From Candidatus Rhodoblastus alkanivorans (GTDB lineage Bacteria > Pseudomonadota > Alphaproteobacteria > Rhizobiales > Beijerinckiaceae), in assembly GCF_022760755.1 (NCBI RefSeq), contig NZ_JAIVFP010000001.1, positions 1,009,501 through 1,073,500 on the forward strand: DNA of 64,000 bases, in the 5' to 3' direction. The position numbers and the translations under genes were made by a program. Numbering within the stretch: position 1 is the stretch's first letter; every line of letters begins with the position of its first letter. This document shows, piece after piece, positions 8,880 to 17,523 of this stretch. The notes under the pieces are model-generated. The model was not told where the DNA came from and made no database searches. It worked only from the letters and a program-made list of their open reading frames with translations.

Positions 8880-9700
8880 ATGCGATTCTGAATCATATGC
8901 AGAACCATGGAACCTTGGGGCAGGCTTTGTCCGGCTTCAAGGCCCAGGCGAAGGTCATTCTGGCCTTGATGGTCCGCGACGCCGTCGCCAAGTTCGGCCA
9001 TGAATCGCTCGGCTTTTTCTGGATCATCGGCGAACCCATGACGCTCACCGCGGGCGTAATGGTGATGTGGAGCCTTTCCGGCTCCAAGGAGGCCGCGGAA
9101 GTCGGCGTGGTGCCTTTCGCCTTGACCGGCTATTCGCACATCACCTTGTGGCGGCATCTCATCGGCCGCTCCATATTGGGCATTACGCGCAACGCTCCTT
9201 TGTTCTATTTGAGTCGCGTCAAATTCTTCGATGTGCTTCTCGCCGGGGCGCTGCTCGAAATCGTCGCTATCTTCGCGGCCTTTCTCATCGTCTATACGCC
9301 GCTCACGCTGCTCGGCTATGTGCCGGTGATGCACGATCCGCTGCTTTCGATCGGAGGTTTCCTGCTGACCGGCTGGTTCGGCTTCGCCTTCGGGCTGGTC
9401 ATCGCGGGTATTTCGGAACTCAATGAAACCGCCGAGCGGTTCATCCATCCCGCCATGTATATCACCATTCCGGCGACCGGCATTTTCACCATGCAATATT
9501 GGCTGCCCGCCAAGGCGCAGAAAGTGCTCGCCTGGTCGCCCTTGGTCAATTCCATGGAGATGTTTCGCGGCGGGATTTTTCCGCCGACCATGCCCGTGCA
9601 ATATGACGTTCCCTATGTCATCGCCTGGTGCGTGGCCTTGACGGCGATCGGCGTGCCCTTCTGCAATTACGCGCAACGCCATGCGAATTTGGACGGCTGA
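8876..9700 (+). CDS. kpsM: Polysaccharide ABC transporter permease (KpsM type, ABC-2 family)
   Basis: The 274-residue protein is an ABC-2 type permease with about six membrane helices, including FWIIGEPMTLTAGVMVMW and LEIVAIFAAFLIVYTPLTLL. Its N-terminus, MVRDAVAKFGHESLGFFW, is the amphipathic lead-in with the R/E...G.FW pattern of KpsM, BexB and CtrC permeases. With the KpsT ATPase at 10961 it should move the finished glycan across the inner membrane. Its start overlaps the stop of the first kpsE by 4 bp, and it is followed closely by the second kpsE copy. Length fits the family (about 260). Confidence 0.9.
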   Translation: MNAILNHMQNHGTLGQALSGFKAQAKVILALMVRDAVAKFGHESLGFFWIIGEPMTLTAGVMVMWSLSGSKEAAEVGVVPFALTGYSHITLWRHLIGRSILGITRNAPLFYLSRVKFFDVLLAGALLEIVAIFAAFLIVYTPLTLLGYVPVMHDPLLSIGGFLLTGWFGFAFGLVIAGISELNETAERFIHPAMYITIPATGIFTMQYWLPAKAQKVLAWSPLVNSMEMFRGGIFPPTMPVQYDVPYVIAWCVALTAIGVPFCNYAQRHANLDG

Positions 9701-9719
9701 TCCGGAAAGGCGGGCGCAG

Positions 9720-10964
9720 GTGTCAATCAAGATCAAGGACAAGGCGGCGGATTTCGCAGATTTGCGAAACGATTTCGACCTGCATGAAATCACGCTTACG
9801 CCCCTCGTTCAGAAAACGGACATAATCGTGGACGCCGATGCGCCCGCGGTCGCCGAAACGGCGCCGTCGCTCTGGACGCGGTTCGCGCCCTATCGGTTGT
9901 TTGTCTCCATTGTGGTCATTCCCTGCGCCCTGGCCGCGATCTATCTGTTCGTCATCGCGTCGGACCGCTATCTTTCAGAAGCACAGTTCATCGTGCGCTC
10001 CGCCAGCGACAGCGGCGCCGCAACGGCCACGGCGCTGATCGAGAGCAATGGCCTGTCGCGCGCGCATGACGAGACCTATGTCGTCAACGCCTATATCAAT
10101 TCGCGCGACGCCATGGACTGGCTGATCCGCAATGCCGGTCTGCGTCAGGTGTTCAGCCGTCCCGAAGCCGATTTCATCAATCGGTTCCCGAATTCCTTCA
10201 CGCGCGACAATCTGGAAAATTATTTCGAATATTACAAAAATATGGTCGAATCGGAGCCCGATGAGGAGACTGGCATCAGCACCGTCAGCGTGGTCGCCTT
10301 CACGCCGCAGGATGCGCAGCAGGTGGCGAAAGGCCTGCTACGCGCCGCCGAAATCCTGGTCAACAACATGAATATGCGCGCCGAAGCGGATGCGGTGACC
10401 GACGCCGACGCCGTCGTCGAGGAGGCGAGGCGCGGGCTTGGGGAGATCGAGCGGAAACTGGCCCAGTTCCGCAGCCGGGCGGGATTCGTCAGCGCCCAGC
10501 AGGAGGATGTGGCGGCGCTGAAAACCGTCACCAGCCTCATGACCCAGTTGGCGGAAGCGCAGGCCAATCTCAAGCAATCGCAGGCCTTGACGCCCGACAA
10601 CCCCGGGATCCCCAATCTTGCCGCAAAGATCAAAGCCTATGAGGCGCAACTCAACCAGGCCAAGGCGTCGATCGCCGGCGGCCGGTCGTCGATCGCCTCG
10701 AAAACCGGCGAATTCGAAATGCTGAGCCTGGAGGAGAAAATCGCCGAAAGGGCGCTGGCCAAGGCGGTCGCCGACCGCGAAGCGGCGCGGCAGGCGGCGC
10801 GTCGGCAGCACCTTTACCTCCAGGTCGTCGTCGAGCCCAATCTGGCGGATCAATCGACCTATCCGCGCCGTCTGCTCTATCTGCTTCTCACGTTCGTCGC
10901 CGCCGAGGCGATCTATATGATCGTCAAAAATCTGCGGCAATTCGCCATCGAGCACGCGCTGTGA
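9720..10964 (+). CDS. Capsule polysaccharide export inner-membrane protein, KpsE/CtrB type (second copy)
   Basis: This second KpsE-like co-polymerase has about 414 residues. It shares the marks of the first: a membrane helix (LFVSIVVIPCALAAIYLFVI) followed by ASDRYLSEAQFIVRSA, a coiled-coil periplasmic body with GLGEIERKLAQFRS and IKAYEAQLNQAK, then VVVEPNLADQSTYPRRL and a C-terminal membrane segment. A 50-residue cytoplasmic leader is longer than in the first copy. I prefer the GTG at 9720, preceded by GGAAAGG; an ATG at 9681 in the same frame would overlap kpsM. Its stop overlaps the kpsT GTG. Two co-polymerases around one permease suggest a hetero-oligomer or chain-length choice, which is inference. 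Confidence 0.85.
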   Translation: MSIKIKDKAADFADLRNDFDLHEITLTPLVQKTDIIVDADAPAVAETAPSLWTRFAPYRLFVSIVVIPCALAAIYLFVIASDRYLSEAQFIVRSASDSGAATATALIESNGLSRAHDETYVVNAYINSRDAMDWLIRNAGLRQVFSRPEADFINRFPNSFTRDNLENYFEYYKNMVESEPDEETGISTVSVVAFTPQDAQQVAKGLLRAAEILVNNMNMRAEADAVTDADAVVEEARRGLGEIERKLAQFRSRAGFVSAQQEDVAALKTVTSLMTQLAEAQANLKQSQALTPDNPGIPNLAAKIKAYEAQLNQAKASIAGGRSSIASKTGEFEMLSLEEKIAERALAKAVADREAARQAARRQHLYLQVVVEPNLADQSTYPRRLLYLLLTFVAAEAIYMIVKNLRQFAIEHAL

Positions 10965-11746
10965 AACATTTTCTCAAAAATTCCCTCGCCGGCTTCGGCC
11001 GGCGGCCCGCGGCGCCGGGCGCGGCTTTGCCCGTCGTGGCCGCGCCGGGGCAGACGCCGATCGCGCCGCGCCCCGTCGGGACAGTCGCCGGCCGGCGCAG
11101 CCTTCGCGTCGAAAACATCGTCAAGGAATATCACACCAACATTGGCCGCCGGCGCATCCTCGACGGCATTTCCTTTGAAGTGGGCGCGGGGGAAAAGATC
11201 GCGGTGGTCGGCCGCAACGGCGCCGGCAAATCGACTCTGTTCAAGATCGTCAGCGGCGTCGAATTGCCGACTTCGGGCGAGATCCATCGCGGCCTGTTCA
11301 TGTCCTGGCCGCTCGGCTTTGCCGGCGGACTGTCGGGCGAAATGACCGGGCGCGACAACGCCCGCTTCATCGCAAGGCTTTACGAGCGCGACCTCGACGA
11401 GGTCATCGATTTCGTCGACGATTTCGCCGAACTCGGCAGCCAGCTCGACCTGTCCGTGCGCAATTATTCGACCGGCCAGCGCATGCGTCTCGCCTTCGCG
11501 CTGACGCTTGCCGTCGATTTCGAATGTTTTCTGATCGACGAAGTCCTGTCGGTCGGCGATCAGCGCTTTCACCGCAAATGTCACGAAGCTTTGTTCGAGA
11601 AGCGGCGCGATTGCGCCATGATCCTCATCAGCCATGACGTCAACATCATCCGCGAATTCTGCTCGAAAGTGCTGGTTCTGAAGGCTGGCCGCAGCAAATT
11701 CTTCGACGACGTCGATCTCGCGCTGAATATCTATCAGACGTTGTGA
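10961..11746 (+). CDS. kpsT: Polysaccharide ABC transporter ATP-binding protein (KpsT type)
   Basis: The 261-residue ATPase energises export through KpsM. Visible motifs are Walker A GRNGAGKST at residues 84-92, the ABC signature region VRNYSTGQRMRLAFAL, Walker B FECFLIDEVLSVGD and the switch histidine in ILISHDV. The phrase LIDEVLSVGD is typical of the polysaccharide/O-antigen exporter subclass. The GTG start at 10961 overlaps the preceding stop (GTGA). The first 45 residues (Ala/Pro/Arg-rich) are an extension not usual in KpsT proteins of about 220 residues. It closes the operon; no gene follows for 310 bp. Confidence 0.9.
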   Translation: MKHFLKNSLAGFGRRPAAPGAALPVVAAPGQTPIAPRPVGTVAGRRSLRVENIVKEYHTNIGRRRILDGISFEVGAGEKIAVVGRNGAGKSTLFKIVSGVELPTSGEIHRGLFMSWPLGFAGGLSGEMTGRDNARFIARLYERDLDEVIDFVDDFAELGSQLDLSVRNYSTGQRMRLAFALTLAVDFECFLIDEVLSVGDQRFHRKCHEALFEKRRDCAMILISHDVNIIREFCSKVLVLKAGRSKFFDDVDLALNIYQTL

Positions 11747-12057
11747 GCTTGCGAAAACCGGCGGATGGAGAGCGCGCCATCGAATGACGAAGACGCGCGC
11801 CCGGATTACCTCGGCGATCACCGAGGCGGCGCCGGGTGGGCGGCGCAAAATGAGGCTCCCGCGCGGCTTTGGCGGTCGAAAAAGGTTGTGATCTCGCGCC
11901 ATTGCCGGCTGGAATCGAGAATAGCAGGTCGGTAGCATCGGCTATTCTGGGCGTGGCCGGGCGCAAGCCGAATTTGTCGAGCCATCGGCGGCGCTTGCCA
12001 ATCTCACGCCCGGCTGTCGCCGCAAGGCGGGTGAGCAAACGGAGGTGAAGAACCCTC
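11747..12057. other. 311-bp gap after the capsule operon
   Basis: I see no convincing gene here. The stretch has a short hairpin (CCTCGG / CCGAGG near 11808-11825) that could help end the kps transcript, and near its right end a strong ribosome site (GGAGGTGA, about 12041) belonging to the next gene. A 35-codon open frame from an ATG at 11783 lacks a ribosome site and is not called. Confidence 0.4.
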
Positions 12058-13635
12058 ATGGCCAGAAAGCCTGCGAAATCGCCGCAACCGGTCGGTAAAG
12101 CGCGAAAACGGGCCGCGCCGCTTATCGACGACGAGGTTCTATCTGCTCTGCTCGACGCGCTCTTGACACAGGGCGCCTGTGTCTTGCCAGGGGCGGCGCC
12201 AGCGAGCCTGGATCGCATGTTCGCCGATTTTCTCGAAATTTGTCGCGAAGGCCGATTGGAGGATAGCGACGAATTGATCGCCGATCTCGCCTCGGCGCTG
12301 GAGGAGGGGCGCATAGACGCCAACGGCGGCGCTCCTGACGCGCGGCGGGCGCTCGCGGAAATCGACCGGCTGCTGCGGGAAGCACTGGCGGACGGCGCCT
12401 TGAAACCGGCGGAGATGATGGCGACCGGCAAAATTTTCATCGACGCCGGCTTGCCGCCGCCGCAATGTCTGAAGGAGGCTCTGGCGCGTGTGTTCAGCCT
12501 GCTAACGGAAGCGCCGGGGGCCGAAAGTCAGGAAGATCTCGGCGCCGTATTGGGGGAAGACGCGTTCAAGGTCGGCGACAATCCTTTTGACATATATGAC
12601 CACGCGCGTTCGCTGACCTGCATTCTGCCTGATGCGGCGAAAATCGCGATCATCGGCCATCTCGCCAATGATCCCCTGGCCGCGCAAGCGGCCGCCGGCT
12701 TTTTGCTCGATCCCGACGACGCGGTGGCGATCGCCACGGCGGAGGCGCTGGCCGAGGCGGCGAAAAAAGCGCCGGTCGAGAGCGTCGCGCTGGAGAGACT
12801 TGTTCTCATCCGGCCGTGGCTGGAGCCGGCGCGGCGACCCGCCGTCGACGCGGCGATCAAAGCCATGCGGCGCAACGCCTTGCCCGCCGAGCCGGCGCCG
12901 GCCGCGAAAGTCGTGAAATGCGTGGCGACGCTTTGCGACGGATCGGGCGCGATGCAATTCGCCATGGCGCAAAAGGTTGGAACGCGCTTTCGCATCGCGG
13001 CGATCATGACCAAACCGGCCGGCGTCGCCGACGCTTTCGTTCTCGATGGCCTGCCCAAGCGTGAAATGGAGGCCGTGCTCGCCCAGGTGAAATCGGCGGT
13101 CCCGACGAGAGAAACGGACGCGTCGACGCTGGCGCGGCTGTTGCGAATCGCCCTCGGCGACAATCTGACGTCAAAAACGCCGCCGCCGTTCCAGATCGTG
13201 CAGGCGGTCGAAGCGATGGGGCTCGGGCAAATATGTCCTGATTGCGCGTCGCCGTCCGAAGTGATCGAGCGCCTTCTCGCCGACGCGCCTCCCGCGTCCG
13301 CCAAGCCGGAGATCCAGGTTGCGGAGCTTGATTTTGTGGAGGGCTGGTTTGAGGGCGTCGCGGATGTCGAAAGCCTGCTGAAGCCGGTGAAGGGACGGCA
13401 AAGGCGGATCAAGAAGCTCCTTGAGGCCTATCTGCCCGGGCGGCGCCATTTCTGGGCGCGGCAATGCGCCATGACGGCGCTCGTCCTGCGCGCCGGCAGG
13501 GACCGCATTGACACGGCCTGGCCGCAACTGGCGCGGGCGGGCCGCGACATCGCCTCCGACCGCCCGCTCGCCGAAATTCCGCTGATGACTCGCGTCGCCG
13601 AGGAAACCGTTCGGGCGTTCGAGGAGAGTCTTTGA
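12058..13635 (+). CDS. Hypothetical protein with helical-repeat-like centre
   Basis: I do not recognise this 525-residue protein. It begins with a basic leader (ARKPAKSPQPVGKARKRAAP) and contains no signal peptide or membrane helix. The middle (about 195-270) has alanine-rich helical pairs such as LANDPLAAQAAAGFLLDPDD followed by AVAIATAEALAEAAKKAP, which look like HEAT-type repeats. A Cys pair (QICPDCASPSEVI) near residue 400 could bind metal. The C-terminal part has RRIKKLLEAYLPGRRHFWAR and MTALVLRAGRDRID, possibly a nucleic-acid- or protein-binding helix bundle. The start is secure: GGAGGTGA lies about 10 nt before the ATG. It stands alone between the capsule operon and cls. Function unknown. 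Confidence 0.8.
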   Translation: MARKPAKSPQPVGKARKRAAPLIDDEVLSALLDALLTQGACVLPGAAPASLDRMFADFLEICREGRLEDSDELIADLASALEEGRIDANGGAPDARRALAEIDRLLREALADGALKPAEMMATGKIFIDAGLPPPQCLKEALARVFSLLTEAPGAESQEDLGAVLGEDAFKVGDNPFDIYDHARSLTCILPDAAKIAIIGHLANDPLAAQAAAGFLLDPDDAVAIATAEALAEAAKKAPVESVALERLVLIRPWLEPARRPAVDAAIKAMRRNALPAEPAPAAKVVKCVATLCDGSGAMQFAMAQKVGTRFRIAAIMTKPAGVADAFVLDGLPKREMEAVLAQVKSAVPTRETDASTLARLLRIALGDNLTSKTPPPFQIVQAVEAMGLGQICPDCASPSEVIERLLADAPPASAKPEIQVAELDFVEGWFEGVADVESLLKPVKGRQRRIKKLLEAYLPGRRHFWARQCAMTALVLRAGRDRIDTAWPQLARAGRDIASDRPLAEIPLMTRVAEETVRAFEESL

Positions 13636-13672
13636 TTCGCCGCCAAGATTCGCCGCCAAGATTCGCCGCCAA
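13634..13672. repeat. Three perfect tandem copies of a 13-bp unit
   Basis: GATTCGCCGCCAA occurs three times head to tail at 13634-13646, 13647-13659 and 13660-13672, beginning inside the stop codon of the preceding gene. It lies between convergent genes (hypothetical protein and cls). It is probably a slippage product; whether copy number varies cannot be seen here. Confidence 0.85.
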
Positions 13673-13716
13673 GCCCATGTCCTTTCGGTCGAGCGTCCGG
13701 GCCAATCCTTTCGCCC

Positions 13717-15147
13717 TCAAAGGATCGGACTAAAAAGCCTTGCTATGGGAGCGCCGATGCGCAGCGCCGCCGATTCGTCGGAAAGCGGTCGATCGTGAAT
13801 CGAAGAGGCGGCGATATCCGTTTCCAGCATGGCGGCGACCGCCTGCGCAAAGCCCGAATCGAAGATCAGGGCGCTTGCCTCGAAGTTCAGCCGGCATGAC
13901 CGGCTGTCGAGATTGTGGCTGCCGATCGATGCGACCGCGTCGTCGATCAGCAGAACCTTCTGGTGGATGAAGCCGGGCGCGTAGCGATAGAACCGGACGC
14001 CTGACCCGCGCATCTCGTCGAGAAAGGCGAAGGCGGCGAGCCAGGACAGCCAATGGTCGCGTTTCGCCGGGATGATCACGCGCACGTCGACGCCGCGCGC
14101 CGCGGCGAGACACAACGCATTCATCAGGCCGGAATCGGGGGTGAAATAGGGCGTGCTGATCCACAGGCGTTTTCGCGCAGAGGTCAGTGCGTGGAGAAAA
14201 TAGAGACTGCCCGTCTCGCGCGCATCGGCCGGACCCGAGGCCAGGACGAGCGCGCTGACGCCGCCGGGAGCCGCCCGCGGCCGCCAGTACAGGTCGAGGC
14301 TTTCGCCCGTGGCCCAATGCCAGTCGTCGACGAAATGACTTTGCATTTGCGCCACGACCGGCCCTTCGAGGCGCACCATGGTGTCGCGCCAGGCGCCGAG
14401 CGCGGGGTTGCGGCCGAGATATTCGTCTCCGAAGTTGAATCCGCCGGTAAAGGCCGTTTCCCCATCGATGACCGTGATCTTGCGGTGATCGCGGAAATTG
14501 AGGCGCATCGGCGCGAACAGACGCCAGCCATGACGGGAGTGGAAATCGGTGATCGCGACGCCGGCCTCGCGCAATCGCCGGACGTAAGCGCGATCGAGGC
14601 TATAGCTGCCGAAAGGATCGTAGAGGATTTCGACGCGCACGCCTTCGCGCGCCTTTTTGATCAGCCGTTCCTGGAGAGCGCGGCCGAGCCGGTCGTTGCG
14701 CAGGATATAGGTTTCGATCAGAATGTAGCGGCGCGCATTGGCGATTGCGGTGAAAACCGCCTCGAAGGCCGCGCGGTCGGTCAGGAGCGCCGCCGCATTT
14801 TGTCCGACGGCGCTCCGCCCGGCCAGCGCTTCGAATCCTTTTCGCATCGGGTCGGCTTCTTCGGCCGGCGCCGGCATCGACCGATCGTCCAGGCCCCTGC
14901 TGCTGGCGTGAATCGTCATTTGCGATGACCGGCGCGCGCGAACCATGCCGTGATAGCGAAAGTCGCCGAAGACCAGAAAGGCCGGCACGCCCAGCAGGGG
15001 AAAAACCATTAGAAAGAAGGCCCAGCCGACGGCGCCTTGAGGCGTGCGCGCCGACCGGATCGCGCGCAAGGCAAAAAAGGCCGCCACGAATTGAAGGGCG
15101 AAAAGCCCCGCGGACAATCCGAATGAAAGGGGGGAGGGGAGAGCCAT
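13717..15147 (-). CDS. cls: Cardiolipin synthase (phospholipase D superfamily)
   Basis: The 476-residue protein has two N-terminal membrane helices (LSAGLFALQFVAAFFALRA; VGWAFFLMVFPLLGVPAFLV) and two PLD catalytic HKD motifs: FRDHRKITVIDGETAFTGG and GFIHQKVLLIDDAVASIGSH. Such enzymes join two phosphatidylglycerols to form cardiolipin in the inner membrane. The segment between the motifs includes WRDTMVRLEGPVVAQMQSHF, as in ClsA. Length matches bacterial ClsA (about 480). The ATG at 15147 has GGGGAGGGGA just upstream. A possible 58-codon gene ends 7 bp upstream on the same strand. The assignment is firm at family level. Confidence 0.92.
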   Translation of the reverse strand: MALPSPLSFGLSAGLFALQFVAAFFALRAIRSARTPQGAVGWAFFLMVFPLLGVPAFLVFGDFRYHGMVRARRSSQMTIHASSRGLDDRSMPAPAEEADPMRKGFEALAGRSAVGQNAAALLTDRAAFEAVFTAIANARRYILIETYILRNDRLGRALQERLIKKAREGVRVEILYDPFGSYSLDRAYVRRLREAGVAITDFHSRHGWRLFAPMRLNFRDHRKITVIDGETAFTGGFNFGDEYLGRNPALGAWRDTMVRLEGPVVAQMQSHFVDDWHWATGESLDLYWRPRAAPGGVSALVLASGPADARETGSLYFLHALTSARKRLWISTPYFTPDSGLMNALCLAAARGVDVRVIIPAKRDHWLSWLAAFAFLDEMRGSGVRFYRYAPGFIHQKVLLIDDAVASIGSHNLDSRSCRLNFEASALIFDSGFAQAVAAMLETDIAASSIHDRPLSDESAALRIGAPIARLFSPIL

Positions 15148-15153
15148 CAGACC

Positions 15154-15330
15154 TCACGCGGCCGAGATTCGTTTGTCATTGCCAGCTTCGCGATCATAGC
15201 GCTTTTCGTCCCCGGGGCGCCCGCGCGAGATGGGGCTGGCCTTGCGCTTGAGCATGACGCCTTCGCCCGGCGCGGCAACCTTTTTCCCACGGGAGCGTTT
15301 TGAAGAGAAGACCTGAACCCGAGGGGCCAT
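15154..15330 (-). CDS. Possible small basic protein upstream of cls
   Basis: A 58-codon frame runs from an ATG at 15330 to a TGA ending 7 bp before the cls start. The product begins MAPRVQVFSSKRSRGKKVAA and is rich in Lys and Arg, with the middle VMLKRKASPISRGRPGDEKR. Nothing in it matches a family I know. The spacing suggests co-transcription with cls. There is no clear ribosome site, so this is a candidate. The rest of the cls/Rieske-protein intergenic region (to 15476) should hold the divergent promoters. Confidence 0.3.
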   Translation of the reverse strand: MAPRVQVFSSKRSRGKKVAAPGEGVMLKRKASPISRGRPGDEKRYDREAGNDKRISAA

Positions 15331-15476
15331 TCGAAGCGTCGCAACGAAAAAGGATTCCCGGGTCGGGTTGGATTGGAGCGAATTGCAGCCAGCCCGCGCA
15401 TTGAAATTCGCCGCTTTGCGGGTTTTTCGTCGGGCCGCCGAGCGACAATCGCAATTTCCAGCAAAGGTCGCACGAA

Positions 15477-17000
15477 ATGGCCGAAGACCAGTCCAAAACC
15501 GCCGGTCCCGATCTGACCCGTGGCGTTGAATGCGGCGCCATCCCCGATGGCGGCAAGCTTCTCGGCCATGTCGGCGAAGCCCAGGTTCTCGTGGTTCGCG
15601 TCGGCGCGGAATTCTTCGCGGTCGACGCCTTTTGCACCCATTATCACGGTCCGCTCGCCGACGGTCTTGTTGCGGACGGCGCCTTGCGCTGTCCGTGGCA
15701 TCACGCCTGCTTTGACCTGCGCACGGGCGAAGCCCTGCGCCCGCCGGCTTTCGGCCCGCTGGCGTGCTGGTCCGTGGAGCAGCGCAACGGCCGCATTTTC
15801 GTGCGTGAACAGCGCAAATCAGCCGCGACGGCGCCGCGCGCCCTTGGCGGCGCGCCCGAACGCATCGTCATTGTCGGCGGCGGCGCGGCCGGTTTCGCCG
15901 CGGCGGAGAAATTGAGGCGCGAGCATTATCAGGGAAGCATCGTCATGCTGAGCGATGACGATGCGCCGCCCGTCGATCGGCCCAATCTGTCCAAGGACTA
16001 TCTCGCCGGCAGCGCGCCGGAGGAATGGGTTCCCCTCCAGCCGGAACAATTTTATGCGGAAAGCGGCATTGACCTCCGCCTCAAGGCGAATGTGACCGCC
16101 CTCGATCCGCAACGTCGCGAAGTCATCCTCTGCGATGGCGGCAGCGTTCCCTATGACCGCCTGCTGCTCGCGACGGGCGCCGAGCCGGTCCGTTTGCCGA
16201 TCTCGGGAGCGGACCGGCCGCATGTCCATGCCCTGCGCTCGTTTTCGGATTGCCAGGCGATCATCGCCGCGGCCGGCGCCGCCCGGCGGGCGGTGGTGAT
16301 CGGCGCGAGCTTCATCGGCCTCGAAGCCGCCGCGGCGCTGCGCGCCCGCAAGATCGAAGTTCACGTCGTCGCGCCCGAGGCACGGCCGATGGAACGAATC
16401 CTCGGTCCGGAGATGGGGGATTTCATTCGCGCGCTTCACGAAGAGCACGGCGTCGTATTCCACCTAGAAGAAAAACCGGCCGCAATCGAGGACAGGCAGG
16501 TGATACTGGAGAGCGGCAAAAAGCTCGACGCGGATCTGGTGATCCTCGGCGTCGGCGTGCGGCCGAGGACGCAACTTGCGGAGGCGGCGGGCCTGCGCGT
16601 CGATCGCGGCGTGACGGTCGACGCCTATCTTGAAACCAGCGCCCCGGGCGTCTTCGCCGCGGGAGACATCGCGCGCTGGCCCGATCCGCACGGCGGCGCG
16701 CCGATTCGCGTCGAGCATTGGGTCGTTGCCGAGCGCCAGGGGCAGACGGCGGCGCTCAACATGCTGGGACGGCGGCAACAATATGCGGCGGTTCCCTTCT
16801 TCTGGAGCCAGCATTACGACGTTCCGATCAATTATGTCGGCCATGCCGAGAACTGGGACGATCTTACGATCGAAGGCGACATAAGGGCGAAAGACTGCCT
16901 GCTGCGCTTCAACCGGAATGGCCGCGCTTTGGCGGTCGCGTCGATTTTCCGCGATCTCGAAAGCCTCAAGGCCGAGCTTGCAATGGAGCGCGATTCGTAG
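15477..17000 (+). CDS. Rieske [2Fe-2S]-FAD/NAD(P) oxidoreductase, AIFM/ferredoxin-reductase family
   Basis: The 507-residue protein fuses a Rieske domain to a pyridine-nucleotide disulfide-type reductase. The Rieske ligands are C53/H55 (FCTHYHGPL) and C72/H75 (RCPWHHACFD). The FAD-binding motif is IVIVGGGAAGFAAAEKL around residue 130, the NAD(P) motif AVVIGASFIGLEAAAALRAR around 273, and the late FAD motif PGVFAAGDIARWPD. A C-terminal ferredoxin-reductase-type domain follows (VPFFWSQHYDVPINYVGHAE). The layout is that of apoptosis-inducing-factor-like reductases that feed electrons to ferredoxins or oxygenases; the partner is not known. It lies directly upstream of an NsrR-like regulator in the same direction, so control by NO or Fe-S status is possible. 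The ATG at 15477 has AAAGG upstream. Confidence 0.85.
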   Translation: MAEDQSKTAGPDLTRGVECGAIPDGGKLLGHVGEAQVLVVRVGAEFFAVDAFCTHYHGPLADGLVADGALRCPWHHACFDLRTGEALRPPAFGPLACWSVEQRNGRIFVREQRKSAATAPRALGGAPERIVIVGGGAAGFAAAEKLRREHYQGSIVMLSDDDAPPVDRPNLSKDYLAGSAPEEWVPLQPEQFYAESGIDLRLKANVTALDPQRREVILCDGGSVPYDRLLLATGAEPVRLPISGADRPHVHALRSFSDCQAIIAAAGAARRAVVIGASFIGLEAAAALRARKIEVHVVAPEARPMERILGPEMGDFIRALHEEHGVVFHLEEKPAAIEDRQVILESGKKLDADLVILGVGVRPRTQLAEAAGLRVDRGVTVDAYLETSAPGVFAAGDIARWPDPHGGAPIRVEHWVVAERQGQTAALNMLGRRQQYAAVPFFWSQHYDVPINYVGHAENWDDLTIEGDIRAKDCLLRFNRNGRALAVASIFRDLESLKAELAMERDS

Positions 17001-17049
17001 TTCTCGTCACGAAGAAAGCGGGCAGGATCGGCCTCGAGGACGAACCAGA

Positions 17050-17523
17050 TTGAAGCTGACGAGCTATTCGAATTTCACCTTGCGCGTCCTGATGGTCGCC
17101 GCGGCCCGGCAGCCGGAGCTGACCACGATCGGCGAGATCGCGGACGCCTTCCAGATTTCCAAGGCGCATCTGACCCGCTGCGTCCATCAGCTCGGGCAAT
17201 GGGGCTATATCGAGACCGTCAGGGGCAATGGCGGCGGGTTCCGCCTGGCGCGCGACGCCACGGCGATCTCGGTTGGCGAGGTGATCCGACGGACGGAAGA
17301 AGGCTTCGACGTGGTCGAATGTTTCGACGCCGAAACCGCGACCTGCCCGCTGCTGCCGCGCTGCGGCCTGCGTCCCGCCCTGCTGCGGGCGACCGACGTG
17401 TTCCTGGCGACCCTCGACGGCTTCACTCTGGCGGAAATCGCCGCCAATGGCGAAGATCTGCTCGACGCGCTCGCGCTTCAGCGTCCCGCCGCCGCTTGCG
17501 ACGAGGCGCGGGCGGCTTTCTGA
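17050..17523 (+). CDS. nsrR: Rrf2 family regulator, NsrR-like (Fe-S, NO-responsive)
   Basis: A winged-helix Rrf2 protein of 157 residues. I place the start at TTG 17050, giving LKLTSYSNFTLRVLMVAAAR, which aligns with NsrR/IscR N-termini and has GAGGA upstream; the frame is open further back but those residues do not fit. The recognition helix lies in ISKAHLTRCVHQLGQ and the wing in ETVRGNGGGFRLAR. Three cysteines at about 91, 99 and 105 (ECFDAETATCPLLPRC) match the NsrR cluster that senses nitric oxide. It follows the Rieske-FAD gene by 50 bp. Its last 46 bp overlap the end of the opposing Rrf2 gene. Likely targets are neighbouring redox genes. Confidence 0.82.
   Translation: MKLTSYSNFTLRVLMVAAARQPELTTIGEIADAFQISKAHLTRCVHQLGQWGYIETVRGNGGGFRLARDATAISVGEVIRRTEEGFDVVECFDAETATCPLLPRCGLRPALLRATDVFLATLDGFTLAEIAANGEDLLDALALQRPAAACDEARAAF

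Noticed and set aside
11783-11890. 35-codon frame after the capsule operon
   Set aside because: Short, Arg-rich, without ribosome site; not distinguishable from chance.
15147-15704. Minus-strand frame opposite the Rieske protein start
   Set aside because: Antisense to the CxH/CxxH Rieske domain with no motif of its own; only the part at 15154-15330, read in a different frame, is kept as a weak candidate.
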